Shown in pieces: positions 16,582-24,456 of a DNA stretch of 64,000 bases. Both the position numbers and the translations under genes were made by a program. This stretch comes from Stenotrophomonas sp. NA06056. GTDB taxonomy: Bacteria > Pseudomonadota > Gammaproteobacteria > Xanthomonadales > Xanthomonadaceae. Numbering within the stretch: position 1 is the first letter of the stretch; each line of letters opens with the position of its first letter. The notes beneath the pieces were generated by a model. That model had not been told where the DNA came from, made no database searches, and worked only from the letters and a program-made list of their open reading frames with translations. Location: the NCBI RefSeq assembly GCF_013364355.1, contig NZ_CP054931.1, positions 1,116,001 through 1,180,000 on the forward strand, written 5' to 3'.

Positions 16582-17679
16582 TCAACCGCCGCGCAGGTTG
16601 CCCAGGCGCGGCGTGCTGCGGCCCAGCGGCATCTTCAGCTTGCCGATCGACAGGATGCGCGCTTCGGCGATCCGGTCGGCGGCACGCTGCGGGGCGATGT
16701 TCTCGCGCTGCGACAGTTCGAAGATGCGCGTCAGGTTGTGGTAGATGCTGCGGATCAGCCGCATCGCGCGCTCGCGGTTGTAACCGTCGATTTCCAGGGA
16801 CACGTTCATCACGCCACCGGCGTTGACCGCATAGTCCGGCGCATACAGGATGCCGCGCGCATGCAGCTCGTCGCCGATCTCCAGGCTGGACAGCTGGTTG
16901 TTGGCGGTGCCGCAGATGATCTTCGCCTTGATCCGCGGCAGGGTGTCGGCGTTGATCGCGCCTTCCAGCGCGCACGGCGCGAACACATCGGCGTTCACTT
17001 CGTGGATCTCGTCCGGCTTCACGGCCTCGGCGCCGAAATCGCTGACCGCACGATCCACCAGTGCACTGTCCAGATCGGTGACATACAGCTTGGCGCCGCG
17101 GTCACGCAGCAGCTTCACCAGTTCCATGCCGATATGGCCCAGGCCCTGCACCGCGATGCTGGTCTTGCCCACTTCCTCATGGCCGAACTTGAAGCGCATC
17201 GAGGCCATCAGCGCCTGCAGCGCGCCATAGGCGGTGAACGGGGCCGGATCTCCCGAGCCGCCATGGACCTGGTGCACGCCGGTCACGAACTGGCTTTCCA
17301 GGTAGATGTTCTCCATGTCGTTGACGTCGGTACCGACATCCTCGGCCGTGATGTAGCGACCGCCCAGCGAATCGACGTAGCGGCCGAAGGCGCGGAACAG
17401 CACTTCGGTCTTGTCGGTCTTGGGGTCGCCGATGATCACCGCCTTGCCGCCACCGACATTGAGACCGGCCAGCGCATTCTTGTAGGTCATCGTGCGGCTC
17501 AGCCGCAGCACGTCGGCCAGCGCATCGTCGGTGCTGGCGTAAGGGCGCATGCGCACTCCGCCCAGGGCAGGGCCCAGGGTGGTGTTGTGGATGGCGATGA
17601 TCGCCCGCAGGCCGGCATCCTGGTTGTGGCAGAACACCACCTGTTCGTGGCCGGTGGTTGCGAGGGTTTCGAATAGCAT
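16582..17679 (-). CDS. ldh: Leucine dehydrogenase (Glu/Leu/Phe/Val dehydrogenase family)
   Basis: 365 residues. NAD-dependent oxidative deamination of leucine, valine and isoleucine to 2-oxo acids, which can feed catabolism or the branched-chain fatty acids abundant in xanthomonads. IHNTTLGPALGGVRM and the catalytic-lysine region TYKNALAGLNVGGGKAVI lie in the N-terminal domain, with the Rossmann motif VQGLGHIGMELV near residue 180. Length fits leucine rather than glutamate dehydrogenase. GGAGA precedes the ATG. Convergent with the autotransporter gene. Confidence 0.88.
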   Translation of the reverse strand: MLFETLATTGHEQVVFCHNQDAGLRAIIAIHNTTLGPALGGVRMRPYASTDDALADVLRLSRTMTYKNALAGLNVGGGKAVIIGDPKTDKTEVLFRAFGRYVDSLGGRYITAEDVGTDVNDMENIYLESQFVTGVHQVHGGSGDPAPFTAYGALQALMASMRFKFGHEEVGKTSIAVQGLGHIGMELVKLLRDRGAKLYVTDLDSALVDRAVSDFGAEAVKPDEIHEVNADVFAPCALEGAINADTLPRIKAKIICGTANNQLSSLEIGDELHARGILYAPDYAVNAGGVMNVSLEIDGYNRERAMRLIRSIYHNLTRIFELSQRENIAPQRAADRIAEARILSIGKLKMPLGRSTPRLGNLRGG

Positions 17680-17954
17680 GGGGTCTCCGATGGCGCGATC
17701 TGCGGTGAACTGCGGCGAACTGCCAATGAACGGTAGGGTCCGAAAACAAAAAAAGCGACGTCGTCGGTACAGGGGGACGGGTCGCGCGGCGCCATTCTAG
17801 TCCATTCGCCCGGGATATGCCGTGGACGCTGGAGGCGCCCGGGTTAAAGAAGATGAAAGTGCGGCCGATGCTGCGACGACGGCAGGTGGCCGGATGTGAT
17901 GAAGGTGCAGGGGCAGGCCGTGGCAGCAGCAGGACAACGACAGGATGGGCGGCG

Positions 17955-19034
17955 ATGACCGCAGCGTGGTGGCGATCGGTGCTCCGTTGGCTGTCGCAGC
18001 TGGGCGGGCAGGCCCCGTCACGCCTGGCCGCAGCACCCCGCCAGGCCGTGGCCGCAGCGGCGGCCAGCCTGCAGGGTGACGCCTTGCCGGCGGCCGAGGT
18101 GGCCGCTCACCTGCAGCGCGGACTGCATGCGCTGGCACTGTATCCGCGCCTGGCAGGTGAGCCGGTGGCGGTCAGCGCATCGGGTCTGGCCGAAGCGGTG
18201 GACCGTGCACTGCAGGACCGCGACTGGGCCACCCGGCAGTTGCCGCGGCGCCCGCAGCTGTTGCCGCAGCTGATCCAGACGGTCAACGACGACGTTGCAT
18301 CGGCGCGGGTGATGGCCGCGATCATCGGCCAGGATCCGGTGCTGACCGGCAACCTGCTGCGGATCGCCAACAGTCCGGCCTACAAGGTGCACGAGCGACC
18401 GGTGGAAAGCCTGCAGCGGGCGGTGACCCTGGTCGGCACCGAAGGTGTGCGGCAGATCATCAGTGCCGTGCTGGTGCAGCCGGTGATGCAGGTGCAGTGC
18501 GAGGTGTTCCCGCAGTTCAGTTCGATCATATGGGAGCACGCGCTGCTGGCTTCGCGCGCGGCCGCCGACCACGCACGCACGGTCACCTTTGGCGATGCCT
18601 TCGCTGCGCAATGGCTGGGCCTGGTGCAGGGGCTGGGTGCGGCGCTGGTCATGCGCCAACTGCTGCAGGAAGCGCAGGCGCGCGGCGAAGCGGTGGAGCC
18701 GGCGCTGGCCCTGCAGTTGCTGCAGCAGTGGTCTCAGCCGCTGGCTCAGCGTGTGGCGGCCGCCTGGGAACTGCCCGAACCGGTGCATCAGGCTCTGGCC
18801 CCTGACGCCGACGGTCCGCTGGCCGACAGCCTGCGCCTGGCCAGTGCCGCTGCGGCGGCCAGTCTGCTGTGTCGGCATGGGCATGCCAGCCAGGGCCGCA
18901 TGCTGGCCCTGCTGGAGCAGTTGCCGGCAGCGCCACCGCACGCGCTGCGCTGGATCTGGCGGCGCCTGCATGGGCGCAATGTGGAAACCCTGGATGAGAG
19001 CGTGCACGGCGATGGCGAGGGGCCTGCCTCCTGA
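17955..19034 (+). CDS. HDOD-domain protein
   Basis: 359 residues. The HDOD domain spans about residues 80-260 (PQLLPQLIQTVNDDV, IIGQDPVLTGNLLRIANSPAYK, SLQRAVTLVGTEGVRQII). HDOD proteins are degenerate HD-superfamily relatives usually linked to signalling and c-di-GMP or stress networks; the metal-binding HD pair is absent here, so a scaffold rather than an enzyme is likely. The N-terminus is Ala-rich without a clear signal peptide. The start is uncertain: earlier ATGs at 17853 and 17868 are in frame. Converges on the phospholipase gene with only 3 bases between stops. Confidence 0.8.
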   Translation: MTAAWWRSVLRWLSQLGGQAPSRLAAAPRQAVAAAAASLQGDALPAAEVAAHLQRGLHALALYPRLAGEPVAVSASGLAEAVDRALQDRDWATRQLPRRPQLLPQLIQTVNDDVASARVMAAIIGQDPVLTGNLLRIANSPAYKVHERPVESLQRAVTLVGTEGVRQIISAVLVQPVMQVQCEVFPQFSSIIWEHALLASRAAADHARTVTFGDAFAAQWLGLVQGLGAALVMRQLLQEAQARGEAVEPALALQLLQQWSQPLAQRVAAAWELPEPVHQALAPDADGPLADSLRLASAAAAASLLCRHGHASQGRMLALLEQLPAAPPHALRWIWRRLHGRNVETLDESVHGDGEGPAS

Positions 19035-19037
19035 TCG

Positions 19038-20606
19038 CTACAGTTGGGATTCCAGCGGCAACCAGCTGATCACCCGCGCCGTCCAGCGTTTGCCGAGGCT
19101 GCTGCCAGGTTCGGCTTCGACCCAGTGCGGCGGCGGCTCGCGCTGCAGCCAGCGCAGTTCGTCATTGGCACCCAGTGCCAGCCACCAGCTGTGCTCCGGG
19201 CTGGCCAGGCGCAGGTATTCCGTACGCAGCTGTGCGCCCAGCACCGGGTCGTCGAACAGCACGCCCATCTCGGTGTTGAGATAGGCCGAACGCGGATCAA
19301 GGTTGAACGAGCCGACGAACCCGCGCTGGTCGTCCACCAGCAATGCCTTGGTGTGCAAGCTGGCGCCACTGCTGCCGAACAGGCTGCCGTCAGTGGCCTG
19401 GCCATTTGCCTTCAGTTCGTACAACTGCACGCCGGCCTTCAGCAGCGGCACCCGGTAGCCCATGTAGCCACCGTGCACGGCAGCCACATCGTTGGCCGCC
19501 AGCGAGTTGGTCACCACGCCAACCTGGGCGCCACCTCCGGCCATCGCGGAAAGGCCGTCCAGCCCTTCGCTGCCGGGCACGAAGTACGGCGAGATCAACA
19601 GGGCCTTGTAACGTGTCGACTGCAACTGCCGGACCAGCTCGGTGACCAGCCAGTCGTCGTGCGCATCGCCGTGGTGCTTCATCGGTGGATCGGACACGAT
19701 CCGGACCTGCGTGCTCCAGTGCAGAGGCTCCGGGCTGGCGCGCTGGCGCTGGCGCGACTCGGCCACGCGCTGCAGGTACGGTTGAGCCTGTGCAAGCAGC
19801 GCGTCCAGGTCGGACTGGCGTACCAGCTGGCGCAGTTGCGCATCGGTGTAGATGGCCAGCGCCGAGATTGGAATTGCCGCGTCACTGTTCCAGTAGTCGT
19901 CGAAAATCTGGCTGGCCTGCTGCACGGCCGGGCCGGCGACCACCAGGTCCAGGTCCTGGAAATTCACGTCGCTGCGCGCGCTGAAATACTCCTCGCCGAT
20001 GTTGCGGCCACCGACGATGGCAATGCGGCCATCGGCGATCCAGCTCTTGTTGTGCATGCGATGGTTCACGCTGAAGGCGCGTTGCACCAACTCCAGCGTG
20101 CGGGCGATGCCGCTGCGGTTGCGGAACGGGTTGTACAGGCGAAGCTCGATGTTGGGATGCGCATCGAGCGCCATCATCAGCGCATCCTTGTCCTTGGCAT
20201 TCATGTCATCGAGCAGGATGCGCACACGCACGCCACGTTCGGCAGCGTCGTACAGCGCCTTGGCCATCAGGTGGCCGATCAGATCGTCGTGCCAGATGTA
20301 GTACTGCAGATCCAGGCTGCGGCCGGCATGTTCGGTGATCATCGCGCGGGCGGCGAATGCATCCATGCCATCGCTGAGGAAGGCCACGCCTGACTGCCCC
20401 GGATGGGCCGCCAGCAGGGGCATCATCTGCCGATCGATGATCGTCTGCGCAGGCTGCAGGGGCAGGACCTGTGACGCGTCGCCGCGCGCCTGCGGGGCCA
20501 GATGGTCGGCCAGCAGCAGGCCGGACAGAACCAGCAGAAGCAGGGCCGCGATGATGATCACGGCGACGCGCAGCAGGCGCCGCCATAGGGGTTTGCGTAG
20601 ACTCAT
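19038..20606 (-). CDS. Phospholipase D-family protein (cardiolipin synthase-like)
   Basis: 522 residues. One N-terminal membrane anchor (VIIIAALLLLVLSGLLLAD, about 17-35), then two HKD half-sites: HNKSWIAD followed by GGRNIGEEY, and HTKALLVDD followed by FVGSFNLDPRS. The paired HxKx4D motifs form one phosphatidyl-transfer site. The layout matches ClsC-type cardiolipin synthases and periplasm-facing PLD proteins, so phospholipid transfer at the inner membrane is likely. The start is placed at MSLRKPLW, giving the positive-inside anchor. Upstream codons overlap the SMAG array. Confidence 0.85.
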   Translation of the reverse strand: MSLRKPLWRRLLRVAVIIIAALLLLVLSGLLLADHLAPQARGDASQVLPLQPAQTIIDRQMMPLLAAHPGQSGVAFLSDGMDAFAARAMITEHAGRSLDLQYYIWHDDLIGHLMAKALYDAAERGVRVRILLDDMNAKDKDALMMALDAHPNIELRLYNPFRNRSGIARTLELVQRAFSVNHRMHNKSWIADGRIAIVGGRNIGEEYFSARSDVNFQDLDLVVAGPAVQQASQIFDDYWNSDAAIPISALAIYTDAQLRQLVRQSDLDALLAQAQPYLQRVAESRQRQRASPEPLHWSTQVRIVSDPPMKHHGDAHDDWLVTELVRQLQSTRYKALLISPYFVPGSEGLDGLSAMAGGGAQVGVVTNSLAANDVAAVHGGYMGYRVPLLKAGVQLYELKANGQATDGSLFGSSGASLHTKALLVDDQRGFVGSFNLDPRSAYLNTEMGVLFDDPVLGAQLRTEYLRLASPEHSWWLALGANDELRWLQREPPPHWVEAEPGSSLGKRWTARVISWLPLESQL

Positions 20607-20616
20607 GACGCCGATG

Positions 20617-20757
20617 GTAGATCCACGCCATGCGTGGATGAAGCCCCACACCATGCGCGGAGGTAGATCCACGCCATGCCTAGATGGCGCGCCATCAGTA
20701 GATCCACGCCATGCCTGGATGGCGCGCCATCAGTAGATCCACGCCATGCGTGGATGA
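20617..20757 (+). repeat. Tandem array of four SMAG repeats
   Basis: Four GTAGATCCACGCCATGC units start at 20617, 20663, 20698 and 20733. Units 2 and 3 are 35-bp direct repeats ending GGCGCGCCATCA. Units 1 and 4 end GTGGATGAAGCCCC. Each folds as ATCCACG/CGTGGAT or a variant. The array sits between two minus-strand genes, just upstream of the phospholipase start, where it would be transcribed as a leader. Confidence 0.85.
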
Positions 20758-20768
20758 AGCCCCGAGAC

Positions 20769-21467
20769 TCAGAACCGCTCGTCGCTGCCCAGGTAGCGCC
20801 ACTGGCCCACGGCCAACGGGCCCAACGCCACTCGACCGATGCGCAGACGACGCACGGCCACAACCTGCAGGCCGGCAGCCGTAACCGCAGTCCTCAGCCC
20901 CTTCGCAGTCAGCCCCTTGCCTGCAAAACGCAGGCGCTGCTCGCTTTGCCAGCTGACCTTGGGGCCGCCCGCTTCATGCTGCAGCCGGGCCATCAGCCAC
21001 GGTCCACGTTCCGGACCACCTTCAGCCACTTCGACCAGGTACTCCTGTTCGGTGCGGCCGAGGTTCCGCTGCAGGTGTGCGAGCACCGCCGGGTCCTGAC
21101 TGACCACCACCAGACCGCTGTCGTCGGCCGGCAGCGACGATGCCAGCTGCAGACCGTGGAAATGCCGCTGCAGCGGACGGATGTCACTGGCATCCAGTTC
21201 GCTGCGGGTTTCAGAGCGGATCAGCGCGCACAGGGCATCGGCCGGCACGCCCGCCGGTTTGTGCAGCAGCATGCTGGCACGCTCGGCCTTGCTGTCGCTG
21301 GCCTGCTCGGCCACCACGATGCTGGCGCTCTCGTCCACCGGCCGCTGCGGCTGTTCCACCACTTCGCCATCGACGCTGACCCAGCCGCCCTCGATGTAGC
21401 GCCGCGCTTCACCACGCGGGATGCCGAGCAGGGCGGACAGGCGTTTGTCGAGACGGGTCGGTTCCAT
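20769..21467 (-). CDS. S4-domain pseudouridine synthase homologue lacking the catalytic aspartate
   Basis: 232 residues. An N-terminal S4 RNA-binding domain (RLDKRLSALLGIPRGEARRY, about 5-24; WVSVDGEVV) is followed by an RsuA/RluB-like core (LLHKPAGVPADAL; EYLVEVAEG). In the motif normally GRLDxxTxGLLLLT the protein reads SSLPADDSGLVVVS, so the catalytic Asp is Pro (codon CCG) and the GR pair is lost. It may bind RNA without isomerising uridine. The start is ATG at MEPTRLDK. The 3' end abuts the SMAG array. Confidence 0.75.
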   Translation of the reverse strand: MEPTRLDKRLSALLGIPRGEARRYIEGGWVSVDGEVVEQPQRPVDESASIVVAEQASDSKAERASMLLHKPAGVPADALCALIRSETRSELDASDIRPLQRHFHGLQLASSLPADDSGLVVVSQDPAVLAHLQRNLGRTEQEYLVEVAEGGPERGPWLMARLQHEAGGPKVSWQSEQRLRFAGKGLTAKGLRTAVTAAGLQVVAVRRLRIGRVALGPLAVGQWRYLGSDERF

Positions 21468-21514
21468 GGCGGAAAGGTCAGGCAGGGGGCGCGCAGTGTA
21501 GCTGCTACGCCGTT

Positions 21515-22015
21515 TCAGCGCTGGCTGCGGTTGGCCAGCTCGGTCAGGTACAGCCGGGTATCGAACTCCAGTTGCAGGTAATCCGGCTCCATGTGCTGGC
21601 ACAGCTGGTAGAAGGCCTTGTTGTGGTCGGCCTCCTTCAGGTGGGCCAGTTCGTGCACCACGATCATGCGCAGGAAGGCCGCTGGCGCCTGCCGGAACAC
21701 GGTAGCGATGCGGATCTCGCGACTGGCCTTGAGCCGGCCCCCGTGCACGCGGGAAATGGCGGTGTGGGTGCCCAGGGCATGCTTGATGACCTCCAGCGTG
21801 TTGTCATAGCAGACCTTGTTGAGCGGCACCGACTTGCGCAGGTAGCGGTCCTTCATGTCCTGGGTGTAGTCGTACAGCTGGCGGTCGCTGCGCACCTCAT
21901 GCGGGTCGGGGTAGCGCTGCTGCAGCCAGGGGCCGAGCTTGCCCTGGGCCAGCAGATCGCTGACCTGGGCCACCAGGGGTTCGGGGTAGCCGGTGAGGTA
22001 CTTCAGGGCAGCCAT
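21515..22015 (-). CDS. YgjP-like zinc metallopeptidase-fold protein
   Basis: 166 residues. Carries a zinc motif VVHELAHLKEADHNKAFYQL (about 120-139): HELAH plus a downstream HNKAFY as in the YgjP/WLM group, related to SprT and M48 peptidases. YgjP-like proteins are small cytoplasmic proteins; some have reported nucleotide pyrophosphatase activity. No signal peptide or membrane segment. Divergent from the DUF2058 gene across 61 bases, so the two probably have separate, overlapping promoters. Confidence 0.8.
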   Translation of the reverse strand: MAALKYLTGYPEPLVAQVSDLLAQGKLGPWLQQRYPDPHEVRSDRQLYDYTQDMKDRYLRKSVPLNKVCYDNTLEVIKHALGTHTAISRVHGGRLKASREIRIATVFRQAPAAFLRMIVVHELAHLKEADHNKAFYQLCQHMEPDYLQLEFDTRLYLTELANRSQR

Positions 22016-22076
22016 GCAGGGGCGTCGGCGCGTCGGTAGAATGGGGCATCCAGATTACACGCGGTACGTATCGACC

Positions 22077-22634
22077 ATGGCAAAGCCCAACGCGCTGCAG
22101 GAACAATTGCTCAAGGCCGGCCTGGCCAAGAAGTCGCAGGCCAGCGCCGCCGCGAGCGCGCAGGCCAAGGCCCGTCAGGGCAAGGCCGAGTCGACGTCCG
22201 CCGAGGTCCAGCGTGAAGCTGAACGCGCTCGCGCCGAGAAGGTTGAGCGCGACCGCGCGCTGGCCGCCGAGCGCAACGCGCAGGCCAAGTTGGCTGAACA
22301 GAAGGCGCAGGCAAAACAGATCATCACGGCCCACGCCGTGCCTCACAAAGGCGAGGACGAGTACCGTTTCAGCGACGGCGCGGTGATCCGCACGCTGCTG
22401 ATCGATACCAAGCTGCGCAAGGCGTTGTCGGTAGGCGTGCTGGTCATCGTGGCCCATGGCGACAGCTACGCGGTGCTGCCGCGCGCGGCGGCCGAAAAGG
22501 TGCGTGAACGCGCCCCGGAAGCCATCATCGTCGACCACGGCACGCCAGGCTCCAGCGCCGAGATCTCCACCGGCAACGCCGAGGATGACGCCTACTACGC
22601 GCAGTTCCAGGTTCCCGACGACCTGGTCTGGTAA
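22077..22634 (+). CDS. DUF2058 family nucleic-acid-associated protein (YaiL-like)
   Basis: 185 residues. The first 100 are a charged, Ala/Lys/Arg/Glu-rich helix (QAKARQGKAESTSAEVQREA), predicted coiled coil. The rest is a compact domain with HKGEDEYRFSDGAVIRTL and VLPRAAAEKVRERAP. The family is often annotated as nucleoprotein or polynucleotide-associated enzyme, function unknown. Start ATG follows a weak site. A GCCGGGCATGGCCCGGC hairpin lies just downstream at 22662-22678. Confidence 0.85.
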   Translation: MAKPNALQEQLLKAGLAKKSQASAAASAQAKARQGKAESTSAEVQREAERARAEKVERDRALAAERNAQAKLAEQKAQAKQIITAHAVPHKGEDEYRFSDGAVIRTLLIDTKLRKALSVGVLVIVAHGDSYAVLPRAAAEKVRERAPEAIIVDHGTPGSSAEISTGNAEDDAYYAQFQVPDDLVW

Positions 22635-22661
22635 GGCGGCGCTGAACCGGCCGCAGCGTCC

Positions 22662-22678
22662 GCCGGGCATGGCCCGGC
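22662..22678. repeat. Short REP-like hairpin
   Basis: GCCGGGC AT G GCCCGGC-type perfect short palindrome, the same stem as many SMAG units in this window but without the GTAG head. Between the DUF2058 and ybiI genes. Confidence 0.55.
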
Positions 22679-22740
22679 GCCACCGATTGCGGTGGGGTGT
22701 ATCGTCCCCATATCAGGTGACACCCCTGCGGAGGATGGCC

Positions 22741-23007
22741 ATGGCTACCGGTTGGGCCGGAGATGGTGCGGTCCAGGACCAGATCGACGCCACCGTCGAC
22801 GATGCGATTGCCCGCGCGCGGCGCCAGCTGCGCCAGGGCCCGGGTCTGGAACACTGTGAGGAATGCGACGCGCCGATTCCCTTGGCGCGGCGCCAGGCGG
22901 TGCCTGGGGTTCGGCTGTGCGTGAACTGCCAGCAGGCGCATGACGAAGAAGAACAGGCGCAGAGTGGCTACAACCGGCGCGGCAGCAAGGACAGCCAGCT
23001 GAGGTAA
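22741..23007 (+). CDS. ybiI: DksA/TraR-family zinc-finger protein YbiI
   Basis: 88 residues. Close in design to E. coli YbiI: MATGWAGDGAVQDQIDAT start, a C4 zinc finger CEECDAPIP...CVNCQQ, and the highly conserved tail GYNRRGSKDSQLR. DksA-type fingers contact RNA polymerase, but this short form lacks the DksA coiled coil and its role is unknown. GGAGG at 22730-22734 sits six bases before this ATG, whereas the ATG at 22735 touches it, so the later start is chosen. Confidence 0.9.
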   Translation: MATGWAGDGAVQDQIDATVDDAIARARRQLRQGPGLEHCEECDAPIPLARRQAVPGVRLCVNCQQAHDEEEQAQSGYNRRGSKDSQLR

Positions 23008-23082
23008 GGGTTGTTCGGCAGGGCTGCGCCCTGCACCCGCCAAGGCAACAGCAACAGAAACAGCGGCATTCCGTGGGGTGGC

Positions 23083-23178
23083 GGGGCGGTGTCGGATTGC
23101 GGGGACGCCGCAAGTACGTCCCTGTAGGCTTGGCAGCCGCATCCATGCGGCTGACACCCCGCAATCCGACACCGCCCC
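23083..23178. repeat. Modular palindromic element, copy B
   Basis: Perfect 22-bp arms (23083-23104 and 23157-23178) around the family core with inner hairpin AGCCGCAT/ATGCGGCT (23135-23152). On the left lie a hairpin GGGCTGCGCCC, ACCCGC, a short AACAGC run (23046-23064) and GCATTCCGTGGGGTGG. On the right lies CTCTGACAGTTTTCCGG. The modules and their order are as in copy E, but the arm sequence is different. Part of the 514-base gene-free gap after ybiI. Confidence 0.85.
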
Positions 23179-23203
23179 ACCTCTGACAGTTTTCCGGTGC
23201 CTG

Positions 23204-23230
23204 GTAGATCCACGCCATGCGTGGATGAAT
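23204..23230 (+). repeat. SMAG repeat
   Basis: GTAG plus ATCCACGCCATGCGTGGAT hairpin, identical in core to units 1 and 4 of the array at 20617. Confidence 0.8.
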
Positions 23231-23270
23231 CTCCATCGAAATCGAAAATTTCGATATCGGAACGATCTGA

Positions 23271-23292
23271 GCCGAGCATGGCTCGGCCCTAC
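23271..23292 (-). repeat. SMAG repeat, inverted
   Basis: GCCGAGCATGGCTCGGC hairpin followed by CCTAC, i.e. a GTAG-headed unit on the minus strand. It faces the SMAG at 23204. Confidence 0.75.
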
Positions 23293-23330
23293 AGAAAGCA
23301 GTGCCCGACAGATCGCGGAAATCTGTCGAG

Positions 23331-23432
23331 GGCGGGGTGGGTCCGGTTGAGGGGGCGTGAGCCGCATGGATGCGGCGACCGAGCTTACATGGACGTACTT
23401 GCAGCGTCTCCCTCAACCGGACCCACCCCGCC
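23331..23432. repeat. Modular palindromic element, copy C (core inverted)
   Basis: Perfect 23-bp arms at 23331-23353 and 23410-23432. The inner hairpin is GCCGCATGGATGCGGC at 23361-23376. The core reads in the opposite direction to copies A, B and E. The outer arms are identical in sequence to the 19-bp outer portion of copy E, 18 kb away. Flanks in core orientation: GGGCTGCGCCC hairpin, AGCAACAGC and CATTTCGTGGG before, CTCGACAGATTTCCG after. It ends about 90 bases from the mscS stop. Confidence 0.85.
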
Positions 23433-23521
23433 AACCCACGAAATGCTGGCTTTTGCTGTTGCTCTGGCGGTTGACGTTGATTCGGCAGGTGCAGGGCGCA
23501 GCCCTGCAAAGAAAAACCCCC

Positions 23522-24115
23522 TCAGCCGTCGCCCTGGATGCCGCCGGGCGCCTGCGTCGGGTCGCGCCAGCGGCGCACCGTGCGCTGGAAGAACAGGTTG
23601 TTCGGCAGCTGCAGCACCGTGCCTTCGTGGCCGTCACCGGTTTCCTGCAGCGTGGTGTAGATCAGGTTGACGTCGATCACCCGGCCCTTCAATCCGGGTT
23701 TTTCGCCGTTCTCCAGCACTTCGATGTAGTCATGCAGGCGGAACGGGCGCGTGGTGAAGATCAGCAGCGTGCAGAAGATGTTGGACAGCACGCTCCAGGC
23801 GGCGAAGAACGCCACCGCACCCACCGCAGCGAAACCGGTGAAGGCCGTCCACAGCACCGAGGGCGAGGCGCCGAGCAGGCTGAGGATGTACAGCACCGCG
23901 CTGAAATAGACCACGAAACTGGTGATCCGGCGCGCACCCATCACCATTTCCGGTGGCAGCGTGTAGTGATCGGCGAAGCGGCGGATCAGGCGCCGGGCCA
24001 GGACCCGCAGCAGCCAGGCGGCGAGCAGGGTGATCAGGATCTGCAGGGCGATCCCGATGTCATGCAGCCAGGGGTGGGTCCAGGCGGGCAGGTGGTCCTT
24101 CAGCGACAACATCAT
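23522..24115 (-). CDS. Small-conductance mechanosensitive channel, MscS family
   Basis: 197 residues, shorter than E. coli MscS. Membrane segments lie near residues 20-38, 60-80 and 85-110 (the pore-lining helix region FTGFAAVGAVAFFAAWSVLSN, near 85-105), followed by the conserved beta-domain start TRPFRLHDYIEVLENGEK and GRVIDVNLIYTTLQ. It ends without the large cytoplasmic vestibule, like minimal MscS proteins. Would release solutes under hypo-osmotic shock. Tandem ATGs at 24115 and 24112; the first is used. Confidence 0.88.
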   Translation of the reverse strand: MMLSLKDHLPAWTHPWLHDIGIALQILITLLAAWLLRVLARRLIRRFADHYTLPPEMVMGARRITSFVVYFSAVLYILSLLGASPSVLWTAFTGFAAVGAVAFFAAWSVLSNIFCTLLIFTTRPFRLHDYIEVLENGEKPGLKGRVIDVNLIYTTLQETGDGHEGTVLQLPNNLFFQRTVRRWRDPTQAPGGIQGDG

Positions 24116-24150
24116 GGGGCGACAACGTGTGACGGAAACGGGGCTTGATG

Positions 24151-24330
24151 TTACCCGGCGCGTGTCGACGTTTCGACCGCCTGTACCCAGGCCACGCAGA
24201 CAAGGTCCTGTTTGTGCTGCTGCAGGCAGGCGCGGCCGCTCTCGGCACGCCAGTGCAGGGAGACGCCGCATGCCTGCAGCAGCATGCAGGCCGCGATCGC
24301 CAGCAGGGCGGCGCAGGATGGACTGGACAT
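24151..24330 (-). CDS. Small lipoprotein, divergent from the ECF sigma operon
   Basis: 59 residues. The signal MSSPSCAALLAIAACMLLQAC ends in lipobox LQAC (Cys 21). The short mature part GVSLHWRAESGRACLQQHKQDLVCVAWVQ has two more Cys that could pair in the periplasm. No family recognised. GGAG lies 9 bases before the ATG. A promoter-like AACC-N16-CATCCA at 24396-24371 on this strand matches the one before the sigma gene, suggesting membership of the same ECF regulon. The small size leaves some doubt that it is a real gene. Confidence 0.55.
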   Translation of the reverse strand: MSSPSCAALLAIAACMLLQACGVSLHWRAESGRACLQQHKQDLVCVAWVQAVETSTRAG

Positions 24331-24370
24331 GGGAGGCTCCTGGCCGGGCAGGCCTGCGGGGGACCTGTGA

Positions 24371-24396
24371 TGGATGCAGCCAGCCGCGAAAAGGTT
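24371..24396 (-). promoter_or_regulatory. Candidate ECF-type promoter for the small lipoprotein
   Basis: Minus strand: AACC (24396-24393), 16 bases, CATCCA (24376-24371). The segment AACCTTTTCGCGGCTGGCTG is nearly the same as that before the sigma gene. Start would be near 24364, a 33-base leader. Confidence 0.55.
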
Positions 24397-24424
24397 GCAT
24401 CCCGAAAACGCGCCGGAAGATCTA

Positions 24425-24450
24425 AACCTTTTTCCGGCAGGCTGCATCCA
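24425..24450 (+). promoter_or_regulatory. Candidate autoregulated ECF promoter of the sigma gene
   Basis: AACC (24425-24428), exactly 16 bases, CATCCA (24445-24450). AACC is the usual core of ECF -35 elements. Transcription would begin about 7 bases later, at or next to the ATG at 24457, giving a leaderless or nearly leaderless mRNA. Confidence 0.55.
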
Positions 24451-24456
24451 ACGGAT

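Noticed and set aside
20617..20757. Possible CRISPR array
   Set aside because: Units are SMAG hairpins repeated head to tail without unique spacers; no cas genes in the window.
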